Shown one piece after another: positions 1 to 14,400 of a stretch of DNA of 64,000 nucleotides. Origin of the DNA: Acanthaster planci (taxonomy: Eukaryota > Echinodermata > Asteroidea > Valvatida > Acanthasteridae); NCBI RefSeq assembly GCF_001949145.1, contig NW_019091495.1:261553-325552 (forward strand). Direction: 5' to 3'. The notes beneath the pieces are model-generated. The model was not told where the DNA came from, searched no databases, and saw nothing but the letters and a program-made list of their open reading frames with translations. The number at the start of each line of letters is the position of its first letter. Position 1 is the stretch's first letter. A program made the translations under genes and the position numbers.

Positions 1-3000
1 TTTCATTTCTTGGCAACACTCAAAGGGCAATCACCATATATACAAGAGCCAGGGTCTGCATTCTTTCACCGTGTTCGCTCGAGCGTGGGCCAAGAAAAAT
101 AGCTGAAAAGCGGGCTGAGGGATCTCAATTTTTACGGTGGTTTTTACCGCTTACCGAGAAAGGGTTCAATGCAGTTTAATTTAAAAAAGCATTGATTTGC
201 ATGGAGTTCAAACAAAATATGTACTGGCAAATTTGTAACAGCCTCCTTTAACAATAAGTGTATGTGAGTGTCTAGTGGAGTGGAGTAAGGTTCGAGCATA
301 ACTAACTCAAAACCTAACGAGACTTTCTTGAAAAAGACCAATGATTCGGGGAGAGTCTTTTGTAAGGGAAGAAGGAACAAGAATCGGATGGAAAAAAATT
401 GGGAACAAAAGGATTATAACACAAATTCTAAGAAAGATCATTTGTAGGCGGTTTCTGTAACTGGCGCAGATACTCAGCTCTCCAGAAGATAGTTGAGTGT
501 CCAGTTTCTAACGCTGCTCCACTTTCCTTTTGCCACCTGCAGATGAAGTGAGCTTTACTCTTCAGTATCTCTCCAGAAATGTGTTGGTTTCGTGGCACCA
601 TTCAGTCAACAACCGTATGGCATCAGATCTTACTTTTTTATACCCTGCTTCATCTCCACAGCCAGATCAGTTTGAACTGTTTTTTTTCCCAGTAGCGTGT
701 ATTAACATTTCCAGTATAAAATCGGTTAATGAAGGTTGAATCTTTCAAAAGGTGAATTGTTTATTAGAAAGAGAACCAAAAAACAAAAAAAAAACACGTC
801 AGAGCAAGGAGACTGTTTTAGTGCAACCTTCCACCATCTTGTGGTCAGTTTTAAGGAACTGTGGTGAGTGGAGTAAAACCGGTTCTTCTCAGAACCACAC
901 TTACTCATAAAAGAGAATATTGTACATGGTGTAACCGCAAAAAATCCATTACCAAGAGTGGTATCATGGTAGGGGAAGGGAAACAGTGAACAGAGAATTT
1001 AAGATTTTTTTTTTAAAGGGACTGTGTTTGGACAATCTGCGCACCAATTTGACATTTGCATTTTAGTTTTAAATCTGACTTAGCTTCCAGTTCCTGTAGC
1101 ACCATTCCATCCGGATCAAATTTTCAAAAGGTGGTTCCCTGCAAACTTTCCCCGTAGCCCTAAGAAACTCATGTTGGCAAATGGTGTCTCATGTTATGTG
1201 TAGTGTGTCTAGTGGTTGATTGGTGTATTGCTACATTCAATTGTCCTTTCATAGTATCCATTTTGCTTCTTCACAGTGCATGTAAACGTAACCAGATAAG
1301 ATTACTAGTTATATTCATGACAAAATACCGCTGTATAATTCTCGTTGTGTAGTTGTGCAGTGGATTAACAATAGTTTTCCCACCCCATTTGAAATGAACA
1401 CACCCTTTTTTCCCCCAACGCCTCTATCCTACCCAATGTACTCAGATGATGTGCTTTTAGTACCCTTCTTGACCACAACCTGCCTTCCCAACCCCTGTCC
1501 TACTCCTATCCTGCCCAATATCTGCACGCAGACTTCAGTCTGTTTGGTTTTTCTCCAGTGTCCGCCAACCCAGTGACGCCATTATAGAAGGAAGTAGGAG
1601 TTATGCACATATATAGTAGACCTGTGTCCTCTTGAAGTGGCTGCTGTGTACAAACTGCTCCAGCCAAATTTTTTCAGGAAAAGATCAGACTTTATGGGCA
1701 CCGGTTATTAGCTTTGTCTTCTATGGAATAACGGAATCCTCCTTTTAGTAAATGTCTGCCATTTAGCCAGCATGTAAAGTTTGTTGTATGGTGCCTAGTT
1801 TTTAGAAGTAGGTGTGGCCAAAAGATTTGATTTATTCTTGGAATGTCAACTTAAACTTGTTTAGTAAATACGTATTTTTTTGGAGTGGTAGATTAGTAAA
1901 GTATTTTTTTTTCCCAACAGGGCTGCTTCTATTTTATACATATTTTGATTTTAAGAGGTACACAGATGTTGTTAGAGTCCAGGATGCTGTTTTTTTCCCC
2001 CTTTTTTGTATTGCCAATGCTGTGTAATGACAAAACACCAGGAATGATTGCTATTGATATTTATAATCTACAAATTGCATCACAGGGCTTGTGTGTAGTT
2101 GTGATACGTGCACATGGCATACCATGCCATCATACATTAGCATGTGTGTCTTACCACTGCACCATAAAAGGATTGCTGTTGCAAGCAGCATCGATAGTTT
2201 AAGTGACATTACACAGCAAACCATCCATTACGTTCAATTCCGAAGATGCATGAAAAGTTTTGCTACTGATTTCCAACTGAGAACAACAACATTGATTCAT
2301 TTTGCTTCATTCAGCTGTATAGAAACCCGTTCTGCATTAATTTCAGAAAAAAAAATCGTGATTTTATTTTGTTTTGATTTAGTTTGCTTTTGGTTTCCAT
2401 CAACAAACACCATTGCAAGTACACGTATTTTCAGTGGCTGGTATATTTTGCACTACAAATTATTGGAATTTTCTTCTTTTTTTGTGCAGTCTACGGGTAT
2501 TGTTATAATTTTTATGGACAGAAGATTTGTAGCTTGTATGTCCAGAATATAGGCTAGCTGATTGTAGAAGCGTGCCCTTTGTACAAGCACTTGAAACCAT
2601 TTCTCTCCTTTGGTCACATAGCATTAAGATCTCAATACAGTTGATTCACAAAAGTATGCCTCCAAGAGTTTGCAATGCGTTGACCAATCACAGTGTGCGA
2701 AATCTGTCGACCCTTTCCAAACGCGCATTGGGTCAATGGATTTTACACACGTCGCAAACTCTTGTAGGTGCACCATTATGAATCGCCCGTATTTTCATGG
2801 TACTTGGTCATGTCACTCAATAAAATGCATCACATTAAAGCACTGTATATTGGATGTTTCCATTCGTTTGAGGGTTTCTTCTGTAGATACTTGTCTGTCA
2901 ACTCCTCCCACAGAATATCTATGGCATTGTCTTTGCTCTAGTTTCATTTACATGAGTGGACTTGGCAATTGCAGTTTTGAAATTACAATTTTAAAAGCCC

Positions 3001-5404
3001 CGAAGACAGTAACTCAAAGTCATTGGGGCACAAAAATGTGCAGTAGTCGGACAGCATGAACTTTCAGGAGTTCAGAAGATAAATTATTTTCAGAATGTCT
3101 TTTTGTGGGGAGGGGGGCTGCATGTAGATACGTGGTGATTTGCCCAATAGTACACAAATTCATATCAATGCATAATGATGGCACTGGTTCTATTTCGTTC
3201 GTTCTACGTTCTGCTTCACAAGGTGCAGCCTAATGCCTTGGCTGGAATTCTCTGTGTCTCTTTTTTTCATTGCACGAAACACTCGTTACTTGTTTGTACA
3301 AGGCATGAATAAATGCCTCCATCTACTGAGTAGATCAAATCCACGCCTGAAAAATCCTTCAGGTCCTCGCATTTCCTTTAACTGTAAATTTCTTTTGCCC
3401 ACACATTGGGACTTCATTGAGCAGTGAAATAGAACTTGTGTTTTGCAATGCCACAATGCCACGCATTGGTGCATATAATTAAATGATGCATGACCAATGA
3501 TCAAGCTATCAGATGCCGGGTGGAAATATATTCCTAATTACGAAAGTTTATTTAAATAATCTGATACAGCGCATGCAGGAGTGGTCAAAAGGGCGCCCTC
3601 TATGTCCGCGCAGTGATGCCACATTGAGCTGTTAGCTGTCGGTGCTGGTATGTTTTGGGGAGAACTTTTAGCTGCCGATTCCATCTAAGAAATAATTGTT
3701 AATGATGATCATAGAGGAATGATAATTGTATTTCTGGGAAGTTGGATACTGGAGCTGTGTAAGGACTGGTACAGTCCCAGCTGGGGGTGTACAGCCTTGG
3801 CAGAATGCAGTGGTTGGAGAATTGGGCAAAATTGAGATGCTAAAATTGGGACAATGAAAATAGAATATCACTGCCAAATCGGAATGGTCAACAAAGATGA
3901 TAAAAGCATTGAATGGAATGATACAAAAATACCCACTTTACTATGTCATCGTCAGGGGCAAAGTGAAGGCATTTTTTGGGGGGGAGGGCAGTTCCAAAGC
4001 ATGGAGGAATGTGTTTTATATGGCCAGAGTCAATTTGCCAACTTGTAACTTGTTTGCCAACCTGGTGTCGTGTAAAAATGCCAACGGCCAACTGGCGCAG
4101 CTAGAGTATATTGTTTATGTACCAATTTTTCATTTGCCAACAAAAGATCTATTTGCCCACTGAACTGAAATTGATTATTGGGGAGGGGGCGTGTCAACCC
4201 CCACTTCCTTCTCCCCTCCCCCCCCCGCTCGCTACACCCCTGAGTAGGCTGAAAAGTGCATTAAATAACTGTGATGTACACTAAGTTAGACTGCTGTGGT
4301 TGCCATCCATGTCTGACATATGTGCGCTTCGGTCAACAAATTAGGGGCGTTTGAGCTTAAATTAAGCATGCATCTTAGTAAGATGCAGACCTTGCCACAA
4401 AGCTTTGATGTTGTCGAGATTTCTTTGTACTCAGCACAGCGGCGCCCCGCAAGAATTAGTCCATTTCCGAACCCGCTCATCATTTGATTTATATACACAC
4501 ACAGGCTTAAGCGTCTTAACCCTGAATGTTAATTTTGAAGATCCAGAATACTGTCAGATTTTCTATACGAATCAAAGTACTGCATTGGCAAATTCAAATC
4601 TGTCAGTATATTTTTTTCCAAACTTCGTCATGTATTCCTTTTGACTTCATTATTGATGTTTCTGCGATATCGTACTTCTGCCTTTTTATTTTGACTATTT
4701 TGCTATATCATACCAAAGAATGCTGTCTTTTCTGGGTAAAAACAAATTGTGGTGGTAAACCGTTGATCCTCGTGAAAAATTTTTTTTTTAACTTCTTAAG
4801 ACTTCCACCTAGAGCCTTGCTCTGTGGCTGTCGCCGTTACTCAATTTAACGCGTAAGAAAAATAGTTCCACTGATTTCGGTTGTTTTGCCTGTTTGCTGT
4901 ACCTGTTTTGAATTACAGCATTGTTTTCGTTTCGGTCACTTAAAAGAAAATTGCTCATAAAAGAAAAGCACTTAACTATGCTGATAATTTAATGTAATTT
5001 CGCATACGTTTAAATTCATCCGCCATAATCCAACTCCCAGGCCGTTTGGAAGTCTACCGGAACTATGAAAATGTCGAAACTGATTGGAACTGGTTTCCGA
5101 CGTCTCTTGGTGGGCACAGCGTGTAGTGGAATACAAAGGGGTCGAGAACCAGCCCGTTACATTTTGTCTTTTTTTTTTCTTGCGGCACATGGTCTGCTAA
5201 TGAGGCAATGTACGTACGGTACGGTGCGGTACGGTCTACGTCCGTTGATGTATACATGAACGTATGTTGATGGTATCGTCTGCGCGCTGCATGTATGTCG
5301 GAGCTGACTCAACTCGGTCTTCACCAGATCTCGACTAGCACTAGCTGAAAGGGGAGGAAATTTGGCAGTTGCTCTCTGTGTCATAGCAAAAGGAGCTACC
5401 GAGC
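1..5404. other. Region upstream of YWHAE, no gene recognised
   Basis: No open frame here resembles a known protein and none is longer than about 150 codons. The plus strand carries many runs of 7-10 T, and an AATAAA lies near 2819-2824, so part of it could be the 3' end of an upstream plus-strand gene, but that is only inference. A small foldback lies at 2659-2768. Just before the 14-3-3 start there is a short direct repeat of ACGGT/GCGGT units at about 5215-5235. No TATA box or other promoter element could be assigned. Confidence 0.5.
2659..2768. repeat. Short foldback repeat
   Basis: The left arm CCTCCAAGAGTTTGC (2659-2673) is matched in inverted orientation by GCAAACTCTTGTAGG (2754-2768). 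Weaker similarity continues inward around the GTTGACC / GGTCAA stretches. This looks like a small degraded foldback element. It encodes nothing. Confidence 0.5.
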
Positions 5405-5477
5405 ATGGGGGACATCGGGAATCGAGAGGACTTGGTCTATATGGCCAAGCTAGCTGAGCAGGCTGAGAGATATGATG
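5405..5477 (+). CDS. YWHAE: YWHAE coding exon 1
   Basis: This exon encodes the start [13 protein letters not shown] through ERYD and ends in phase 1 before the donor GTAAAA at 5478. The leader GNRE differs from the vertebrate MDDRED start, but the following helix A ([15 protein letters not shown]) is typical of epsilon and contributes to the dimer interface. Confidence 0.95.
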
Positions 5478-8400
5478 GTAAAAAGCGAATCACATCCTTC
5501 AATGTCGAGTTTCTTTCACCTGTTGTTCATATTGCACCCTTTTCGTGAAAATAAGGCCGATCTGTTTTTGTATGCATATGGCCATGTTCGGATGAATACA
5601 TAAAACAAGCGAAGATAAAATAACTTTAGTTAGGCTTAATCACAATGATATAGGCCTATATATAGTATGTAAGCCTACACGATGTATGGGAACTGTTACA
5701 GTGCAACATAAGGGGGTAGGGCAGGCTAGGCTACATTCTCAAAATCGGGATGACGTCACTGATTCTTGATTCTTCTCCCTGATTGGTCAATTGAGGGCTG
5801 TTCCATATTTCACACTCAAAACTCAAAGGGGCAAAAATAGTATGGTCTATAGGAAAAATCTGAATTATTGACTAAACTCTTGACCTTTACATCAAATGTG
5901 CCTGAAATTTCAATATTTGTGCACTATAAACATTTCCCACACTGTACTGAAAAGGTTTCAGTTATTTTTGTCATATTGTTGCCAAAAAAGGAAAGCATAC
6001 TAGGCCTAATCCGACCCTGCTGTAGAACATGTAGAAAGTGAATGGAGAGTTGCCCCTTTGACCAGACGTCAAGTGCAATAAATGGAACCACCTCTGACCT
6101 CGAGAATAAATCAGTCAGTAATGTTAGGCCACTAAAAAAAAAAGTTTAGCATCAGTTGTATTTGCAAAAAATCCGACAGGCGCTCTGGTATAGGTCGTAC
6201 CATACAAAACTGGTTCCCTGTCACCTTGCGTGACAGACGAACAAGGAACCTGTGAAATTAAATTTGAATAACATTTATATGCATGTCACTGTACCATGCT
6301 CCACACACGTGCTGTGGGCATACTGCACATTAGCAAAGTGCACACCAACTTACATGTACGACTAAGTAATACTGTTACAATATGAATTATGCATCTACGA
6401 CACCTGTCGGGTGCCTTGACCATTGACGCATGAAGCACTGCCTTCTTTTTTCAAAATGGCACCACCCATGGTCACCATATAAATATCACGGGCCGGGTTT
6501 TTTAAGGTGCCATACGTCGGATAATATATGGTTTGGAAAGCTTTAGGGTGCTCATTTAAAAGTCTAAACTCTGAGGAATACAATACACGTGTTCAAGTAA
6601 AATTGTTGAGTCATTCTCATTTTGGAAGATATTAGGATTCAAATTTGTGACAATCCTGCAGTTTGGATTTCATGCGTGTAAGACATGCCTTGAAGTAGGG
6701 CTGTGGTGGCGACAGATAAGAGACATTGTAAAAGAGAGCCACTGCAGCCCTACATGTGGTGATAGGCCTACATGTACATGACCAAGGGCCTAATTGCTGT
6801 TTTAGCTTACTCCAATTCTGAGACTGACCCGATATGCCTGAGTGAATATAGGCTACATGTATGACCATGATGACGAGTAGCCCTCTGCGGTCTGCCCCTC
6901 CATGCCCTGCTTTGACAATCTTGACCAATTGATTATCATGACTATTTGGCTGAGTTCTTAAGATTTGTCATTTCTTTTAATACCAGTGTTCTCCAGGGGC
7001 TGTTTTAGCAGGGCCCTGCCAAAATTTTTGGACGCCCCGCTAAAATTTTGCCGCCCTGCTAAAATTTGTGCCGCCCTGCTATTTTTTTGGAGTTGTGTAT
7101 TTTTCCCTGAATGTCTATTTTCTTAAGATTTTAATAAAAAAAGAGGTTTATTGCAGTTTGTGGATTGAGTTTGAGTTTACCAAGGACGTTTATGATGTAC
7201 TGACCGTGGTGATCGTTTGCTGCCTGCCGTTATGCATAGTCAACCTCTTGTCCCGAAAAACCATCTCGTATGCTTTGTACATGTACACGTACATTGTATT
7301 GCGCAAGCGTGTACATGTACACGCAGTGCATGTGACTGGTTCCCGCGGCACAACATTGTTTTGCGGAGTGTGTGCGGGTGCCAGTGGAAGGACCGTGCCA
7401 TGCCTGAGCAGCCCCCACGCTCTGCTCCAATGGAGGGGTTGCTTCATTTTTATGACGTGAGCTGGAAAAGGTAAACTTATCTTTGCCTGAACATATTTCT
7501 TTTGTCCTTTTTTATTCAAGGGCACCTTTTTAGGCTTGTTTTTACTGTGCCTTTTCTCGTCTCGAGTCAATAACATGAGTTTCTGCTAAAAATGCTCCGG
7601 AAATTAAAATAATTTCGTCTTCAAATCTTTTGATGAAGAAATTCCTCCTGAAGAATATCCTAGCCAATATTTCACGTTGTAAATGCAATCAGATTTAGGG
7701 CCAAATTACAGACGAAAGTGGACTGGAAATTGCCCCAGAATGCACCACAGAGCATCTGGAATCCAAAATTTTTTGGGGCCCTTAAGCGGGCCCCAGACCC
7801 CACGCCATAAGGGCTTCGCACTCGCAATTTTGTCTACCGCCCTTCCAAATTTTCGGCCATGGAGAACACTGAACACCATTCCCATGAATCCTGCAGTTCT
7901 TAACAGGCTGGAGTTGACCGGAACCCAAACGTTAGACTTGCAAACTAGAGTGACTACTACTTTAGATAGCATTCTAATTCATTATTCAAAACAAAATACT
8001 GTAAGGTCAATTTCATGTTTGCTCCTTTTTCCTTTCTTCAGTTCCTTTCTACCATTATGCAAAATCACATATGAAATATTAGAGCTTCGAAATGCTTAGC
8101 CAAATTTAGGAAAGTGTGTCATTTTTGTGAGTGAAAGACAGGATCCTCAGGATCTCACCCTGGAGCCAAGTCTGAGGTCTTCATTCAACTTTTTTATTCT
8201 TGCTGGTTGACACGATTGAAGCAAATCAGTATAGGCCAACCCGGTACAGGAAAGGACTCCTAAACTCAATGATGGACAGTTTATGATCGGTTAAAGCATG
8301 TTAGGGGTGAGGGATTGAACTAAAAAACAAATCAAATATTGTTAAAATAATTTGAAAATTTCTGTGAGTACCCTTGGACTTCGTGCTCAGATGACCAAAC

Positions 8401-11400
8401 ACATGTTGTACCATATGTTGTGTGTTGCATACATCGTCTCATAAGCCTAGACTAAAGAGACCATACCCTAATCTTCTTTAGCAAAAAGAATTTCTACTAC
8501 TTGCCCCAAACTGTTTCTTCTTATCATGACTTAAAGTGGGAACTGGGAGGGGAGCATGTGTCAGATCTTTTACTGCATTCCCTTACACTTTAACAGTAAC
8601 ATGCAAGTTTTGAGGGATTCAGTTTACGTGCTTGGCAGTTATTAAGTGTTATGAATGAAAAAGTCATGCATGAATGAGGTACATGTAAGCTGACTCACCT
8701 CAGTGAATCACATTGGCCTACCGCATATCATGACAGCTGAGTTTTTGATAGGCACATGTATGTTCATGTACATGATGTCACGATTGTCATACCAACCACA
8801 GGCACGTGGTTGGGCGATGGTGCCAGACAAATACCGGTAGAATTGTATCTAAAACTTCTTGGAAGTTACATGTATACTGCATTATTGAACAGTATGTGGA
8901 ATTATGGTTGCAGAAACAGTTGCAAAAAGAGATTTGTTTTCGTCGCAAGATTTGTTTTCTTCACAAATAAAACGCTTTAGACATGCTTGTGAAACTACCA
9001 GTAATTTAAGATTCTCGACACTTCTAGCCAAGGCTGATGATGAAAAACAGCCATAAAGAATTTGTTTTATTCATAATGATATACATGGACTTGTAAAAAG
9101 TGTACCTTTGCACAGTTACCCGTATATGTAAACCCGATTCCACTTGATTCATATTCACCAACCACATGCATGAGGAAAAACCTACTCTCCCGTTGATGAT
9201 CGCAATGCAAATGTCTAGAGCAGATATGAGAGGGGTAAGGTATCGTCAAAAGGAACAGAAGAGAAAGAAGGAAAAGGATCACCACAGACAGGTTTCCCAA
9301 CTCCTCTGTGGACTGTTCATGAGCCATTTCAGTATGATGGTAGCCTTAAATTTCAGTGTGATTTTCTGATCTACTGCATAAAGTGTCAAATTTAAAAAGG
9401 ATAATCATGAGGGGCCAATTTCATAGAGCTGCTTAAGCACAAAATTTGCTTAAGCGTGAAAAAAGCCTTACTTGATAAATCAGGTAACTAGCCAAAATTC
9501 CATGTGATGTATATTGTTTTGGGATCGTATTTAGCTGCTTTCTGGTTAGCAGGACAATCAGATAGAGTTTGAGCTGGTAACCTTTGTTTATTAAGCAAAT
9601 TTTTTTCCCGCTTAAGCAAATTTTGTGCTTAAGCAGCTCTATGAAATTGGCCGGAGGTGATACCATACATAGCTTATACACACATGTATGCATTTGATGT
9701 GCATACTTGTACTCGTGTCATGATGTGCTTGTATCTGTGTAATGGATTTCGCCCAGCAGTATTAGAATCATGATTGAATATCTCAACCTTGACATGCGTT
9801 AGTTCCTTCAATACTGGTCATGAGGAAATAACAGCAAAATAAGGAAAAACCTCTGGAGGATGAAAATAAGGAAGCCACTTCACAAATCCTCCAGATTCTG
9901 ACGTTGCAGTCAACATTCTCTGACGGGTTCTAGAAAAACCAGACACAAAGCCCTACACAAAGTTATTAGTTTGGATTTCAGGTTGTCAGAATTAGTTTGG
10001 ACACGTATGAAAGGTTAAACATATAAATTTCCTTACATTTATGTCAAATCTGGTAGCCAGGAATGTAGTGAATGTGTAGTAATGTGGCTACAGGACCATT
10101 TGTACACGAACAGCACCTTGTGCATACAGGCATACACCAGAAGGTCTAGACAGAGGCATGGTTATCATAGAGAGTCATCTATTTTGAATCTGAAGAGCAA
10201 GATTATAAAGTGTGCTAATTGCTGCTTTGGAACAATCTGTTCACGGCAGTACATGTACATACATGTACTTGTATATAACGTATTACATGTACATGTATTA
10301 GATCCTCTATATTTTGTGTTAAGAATGTTGTAAGCAGCATGCATTGTCAGACAGACTGTACATGGATTTCCTATTACAGGTACATGTACCAAACCTGTGA
10401 TCAGTAACCCTAACCCCCTAGGTTCTTGCATTTTAACCCTAGCCCCCTAGGCTCCTGCACTAGAAAGCATACTGAACCTCACAAAATCCAACAGGTTCAT
10501 GTACTTGTAGTTCCCCCGTTAAATAAAGAATAAATTTACATGTATGTACGTGGATGCACATGCGCAGTTGTCCGAAGATCTCAAGTGTCTGTGTAGCTGT
10601 TTCAACTTTTTTTTCCCGTAATTTTGCCCATGTGACAAGCATGTCCACATGTAGACATTTCATGTACATTCACCAGAACAGTACAAGATACATGTATACA
10701 TTAGTTGCACATTTGTAAGAGAACCTAAACAAATTGGACATAATCAGGTTACATGTATAACTTGTACAGGTGCAGTACCACGTGCCGTTGCTTCAGAATG
10801 GAATGAGATTTAGGAGTAGAATGCATTGTTTACTTCTGGCATTACTGACAACAGGCACTGTTGGTATACCATAAGGTGTCTATCGGAGCATGCATGATTT
10901 GCATGCATTAAGTTGCTTGGTCAGGCTGTGCCAACGGCAATCAAGCAGGTTCCATTTCCCAAAATAACAGATACAGTGTTACAGATCACTAGCAATGTCA
11001 GGTGAGTACACTGTAGGTACATACATGTACGGACAGGTGACGCACCATTCCCATTTGGCCTCAGACGGGTCACATGACACAAGATTTACTAGGTGACCTA
11101 CCCCTCACTAAAAGCCAGTGCCATACATGTATCTTACATATCCATGTTACTGATAACCACTGATCGTATCAGTGTACATGTTGTACATACAGGTACGTCT
11201 GTTAGCTTTCATAGCAAATGATAATGACCCGTCATCTCTCACACTGTCTTTCCAAGGTGATTCGGGCATAGTTAGGCAGCATGACCTGACATCTTTATTG
11301 ATGAATGTCCAATATCTCATTATGGGGTGTGTAATTTAACTCACGCATGAACACATTTGTTTAAAAAAGGCAGAGTCTGTGTGCACTGTAGTCATTCACA

Positions 11401-14400
11401 TGTTCATTTATGTTCAGATTAACCATTGCTCATTGATGACTGGTATTTTCCACAAGCAATTCTCCCTTTGTTATGTATTTTTCAATATTATCCCTAACCT
11501 TCCAAAACCTCCAAAATCCTCCCTGCATAAGTGGAGGATTTTGAAGGATCGAGGCTGTATCGCAAAGGTGTGGCTGATTTTGATGGATGCATTGTGCCAA
11601 GGTCTTAGGATAAACCTTATGGTGATATATACACACTAGGGGCTAATTAAGGCCCAGTTTATGTACATACTTGACGCGTAATGCTCATTGCATATATCAT
11701 TCTTACTGGCTCAATATGAGCTCATACAAGCAATAATGGAGGATTGTGGGGGATTTGGGGAGGTTGTGCCAAACGTTAAAATTGAGACAGTTGGAGGATT
11801 TTGAAGGACTTATGTAATGATGTTGCATCCTAGCAAAAGTGTCTAGGGGCTTGTAAGAGTCAAATTTGTCAAGATTTTTCCTGATTTCAGGATTTTTCAA
11901 ACAGTCTTGTTTTTAAAATGTGGAATAGCTCAAGTTTACCAGTGTGAATTTTTTACATGTAAAAAGTGACAAGAAATGGGTGTGTGAAGGGGTGCCCTTA
12001 GGCAACACAAACGTATAACGCAGACCCTACTCTGCTGTGGAGCCCTCAAAACTGCAGGTGATTAGTTCGTGGATTTTTATATTTTCCTCCAGTAACACCC
12101 CTGAAATTAGGGTTTACATCCTAATTAACATTTTACAGGTTTGTTTTTTATTATACATGTATGTACTGTATTTGGGGGTAAAGGTTTTTCAGGGTTTTAA
12201 CTGAACTGCTACTGGAAAAAAAATTTCATTAAATGTTGAGAATAATTGCTTGATAAATGTAAACACACATGTGGATTGATGTTTCTGTGTACAAAGATGT
12301 CATTTGTGTACGAGTCCGTACATGTACATGTATTGTACAGCATGGCGGTACATGTGTACATTTATCTCATCAACTAATGTAGGCACGCACCAGTATATTA
12401 TCTTGAGCCATCCTGAATCTAACATTGTCCTGTGGTAGATTATTTCTCTCAGATTTGGTGGGATTGAGCAGTCAGTGAGCAGCCTTTGCATTCAGCTGTT
12501 TGATTCTGTTGGAAACAGCAGGCTTCGTATGTTTTTCGTTGGGTTACAGGTGCTGCAGTGCAGAAGTGGGAGAGTCCGTGTGCTTAAAAAATAGGGAAGA
12601 TTATGCTTAGTTGCCTGCAATTTACATGTTAATATTGTGTTACAAATGTACGTACATGTGTGCACTGTGCAGTGAAATTCTGTGTACATTTGTACTCAGT
12701 ATTTGTATAAGCATACAATGTGCATGGAGGCCGTCGTTACTTATACATGCACGTTTTCCCCCGTGCATATCACGTCTTTGACCTCTTCAGTAATTTTGAC
12801 ATGAACCGGGTGCGTTCTTGCCCGAGCAGTGCCATACATCATGGGTCTGATGTTATTGGGCCCCTTGTAAATGAATGACAACATTGTTGGGACGGTCTCT
12901 GATTAGATTAATCAATCAAAATAGTAGGCTGGCACTGTACAAAAGAATGTGCACGTGTGCAGGGCAAAGCACATGATCAAGCAGTGTACACATCGGTAGA
13001 TGAATCATGTTCACTGGCCAAATTTGTTCAAATGTATAGGAAAACAGTTAACAGATTGATTACTTGACCAAATGGTGTAGGTTTTACAGAACAGACATAC
13101 ATGGACAATGTGTACATGTACATGCATCAGTTCATGATCAGTCTACCAGTTGACCTGCATCTGGTGATATGTACCAGTGTGTATGTGTTTTTGCCAGTAC
13201 ATCTGAGGAATCAGTTTTTTAAATACATGTAATGTTCTGTGAAAACTCTACAGGTTGCTGAGATTGTTAAATCCCTGTACATATATCTGTACCTGAACGA
13301 CTACCATTGGTTTGAGCCTAAGAAAGATCCCTGAAAGAACAAAACTAAGCCAGACAGGAATTAACATGCTGGAGCAACATAAAGATCTCAAAGGATCAGG
13401 CTTACAATTCTGATGTGGTCATGAGTCCAATTGACCATTTGTTGCCCATTACATGGCTGTTCAGTGCCTGAAGCATCCATCCATTTGACCAAATCGGTAC
13501 ACATGTGACCCAAACAACTACAGTTTAATATTTCTCTCCCCCCCATGGCACCCTCCCTTGGCGTGTGACCCAATTATCAGTTGGGATACTGAGAGAGAAA
13601 ATGCAGTTATTGTTGCCAACATGTTTGACACTAAGCACGCATATGTGTTTTAGCGGGGTCTCCTAAGATCACACTGCTTTTTTCCCAGTGATCCAGGTGC
13701 TGTTTGGAATCCTTCCAGAAATGGCCCCACAGCAACACAGTAACAGGCTGGTTATTAGGCTTAACAGCTCCTGAAACCATGATGTGTAGGTTTGCCTTGA
13801 GGTAACAAATCAATTAGGGATGGCAGCCAGGGAGGTGGTGCTCTAATACACCATGTAAGATCAATTCTCCATATGAGGTGGAAATATTAATGAGGCAGTG
13901 GTTGGAAATTAGCCATAGGTCTTTGTGTGCCTTTGTAGTATTGAAACACATGAAACAGGCTTGCCAATTTGGTGTACACGTAGACGTGTATTCTTCCGTA
14001 CATGCTCAGCCAATAATAGAAATTGCAATTGACATGTCCATGGATGCTTGTTATCGGTACATACATTAGGCACCGTTTCAAAGAAAGAGAGCAGCGTCCA
14101 GTAGTTCTTGCATAGTTTTGTTCGTAATTCATACTAATCTTAATAATTTTGCATGGTTATCTTTTCAAACGGTTGATCAAAATAGAGATCTTAAGAAAGG
14201 TTTACATTGAATTGGTCCTTTATTTGTTTGACTGTGTTTCATACATCTACATGAAGGCATGTACACGTATGTATGTTATAAATTCATTGTACATGTGCAT
14301 GCGTTAGATTCTTGCATTTCTTGGCTTATTCACACAAAAAGTGCACAGATGCTGCTGGATCCTTAGTTGGTATGTTGACATTGGCTACCGTAGGTTTACT

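Noticed and set aside
2091-2552. 153-codon plus-strand open frame upstream of YWHAE
   Set aside because: Low-complexity, phenylalanine-rich product typical of T-rich DNA, with a GTG or TTG start and no recognisable motif.
3953-4242. Possible hAT element starting CAGGGGCAAAG and ending CTACACCCCTG
   Set aside because: Only about six terminal bases agree and the flanks (GTCATCGT / AGTAGGCT) do not form a target duplication.
7190-7576. 128-codon minus-strand and overlapping 130-codon plus-strand frames
   Set aside because: The overlapping frames lie in repeat-rich sequence with many ACATGTAC words and have no domain similarity.
10410-10459. Internal telomeric repeat (CCCTAA)
   Set aside because: Only two imperfect occurrences inside a short duplicated unit, not a reiterated hexamer.
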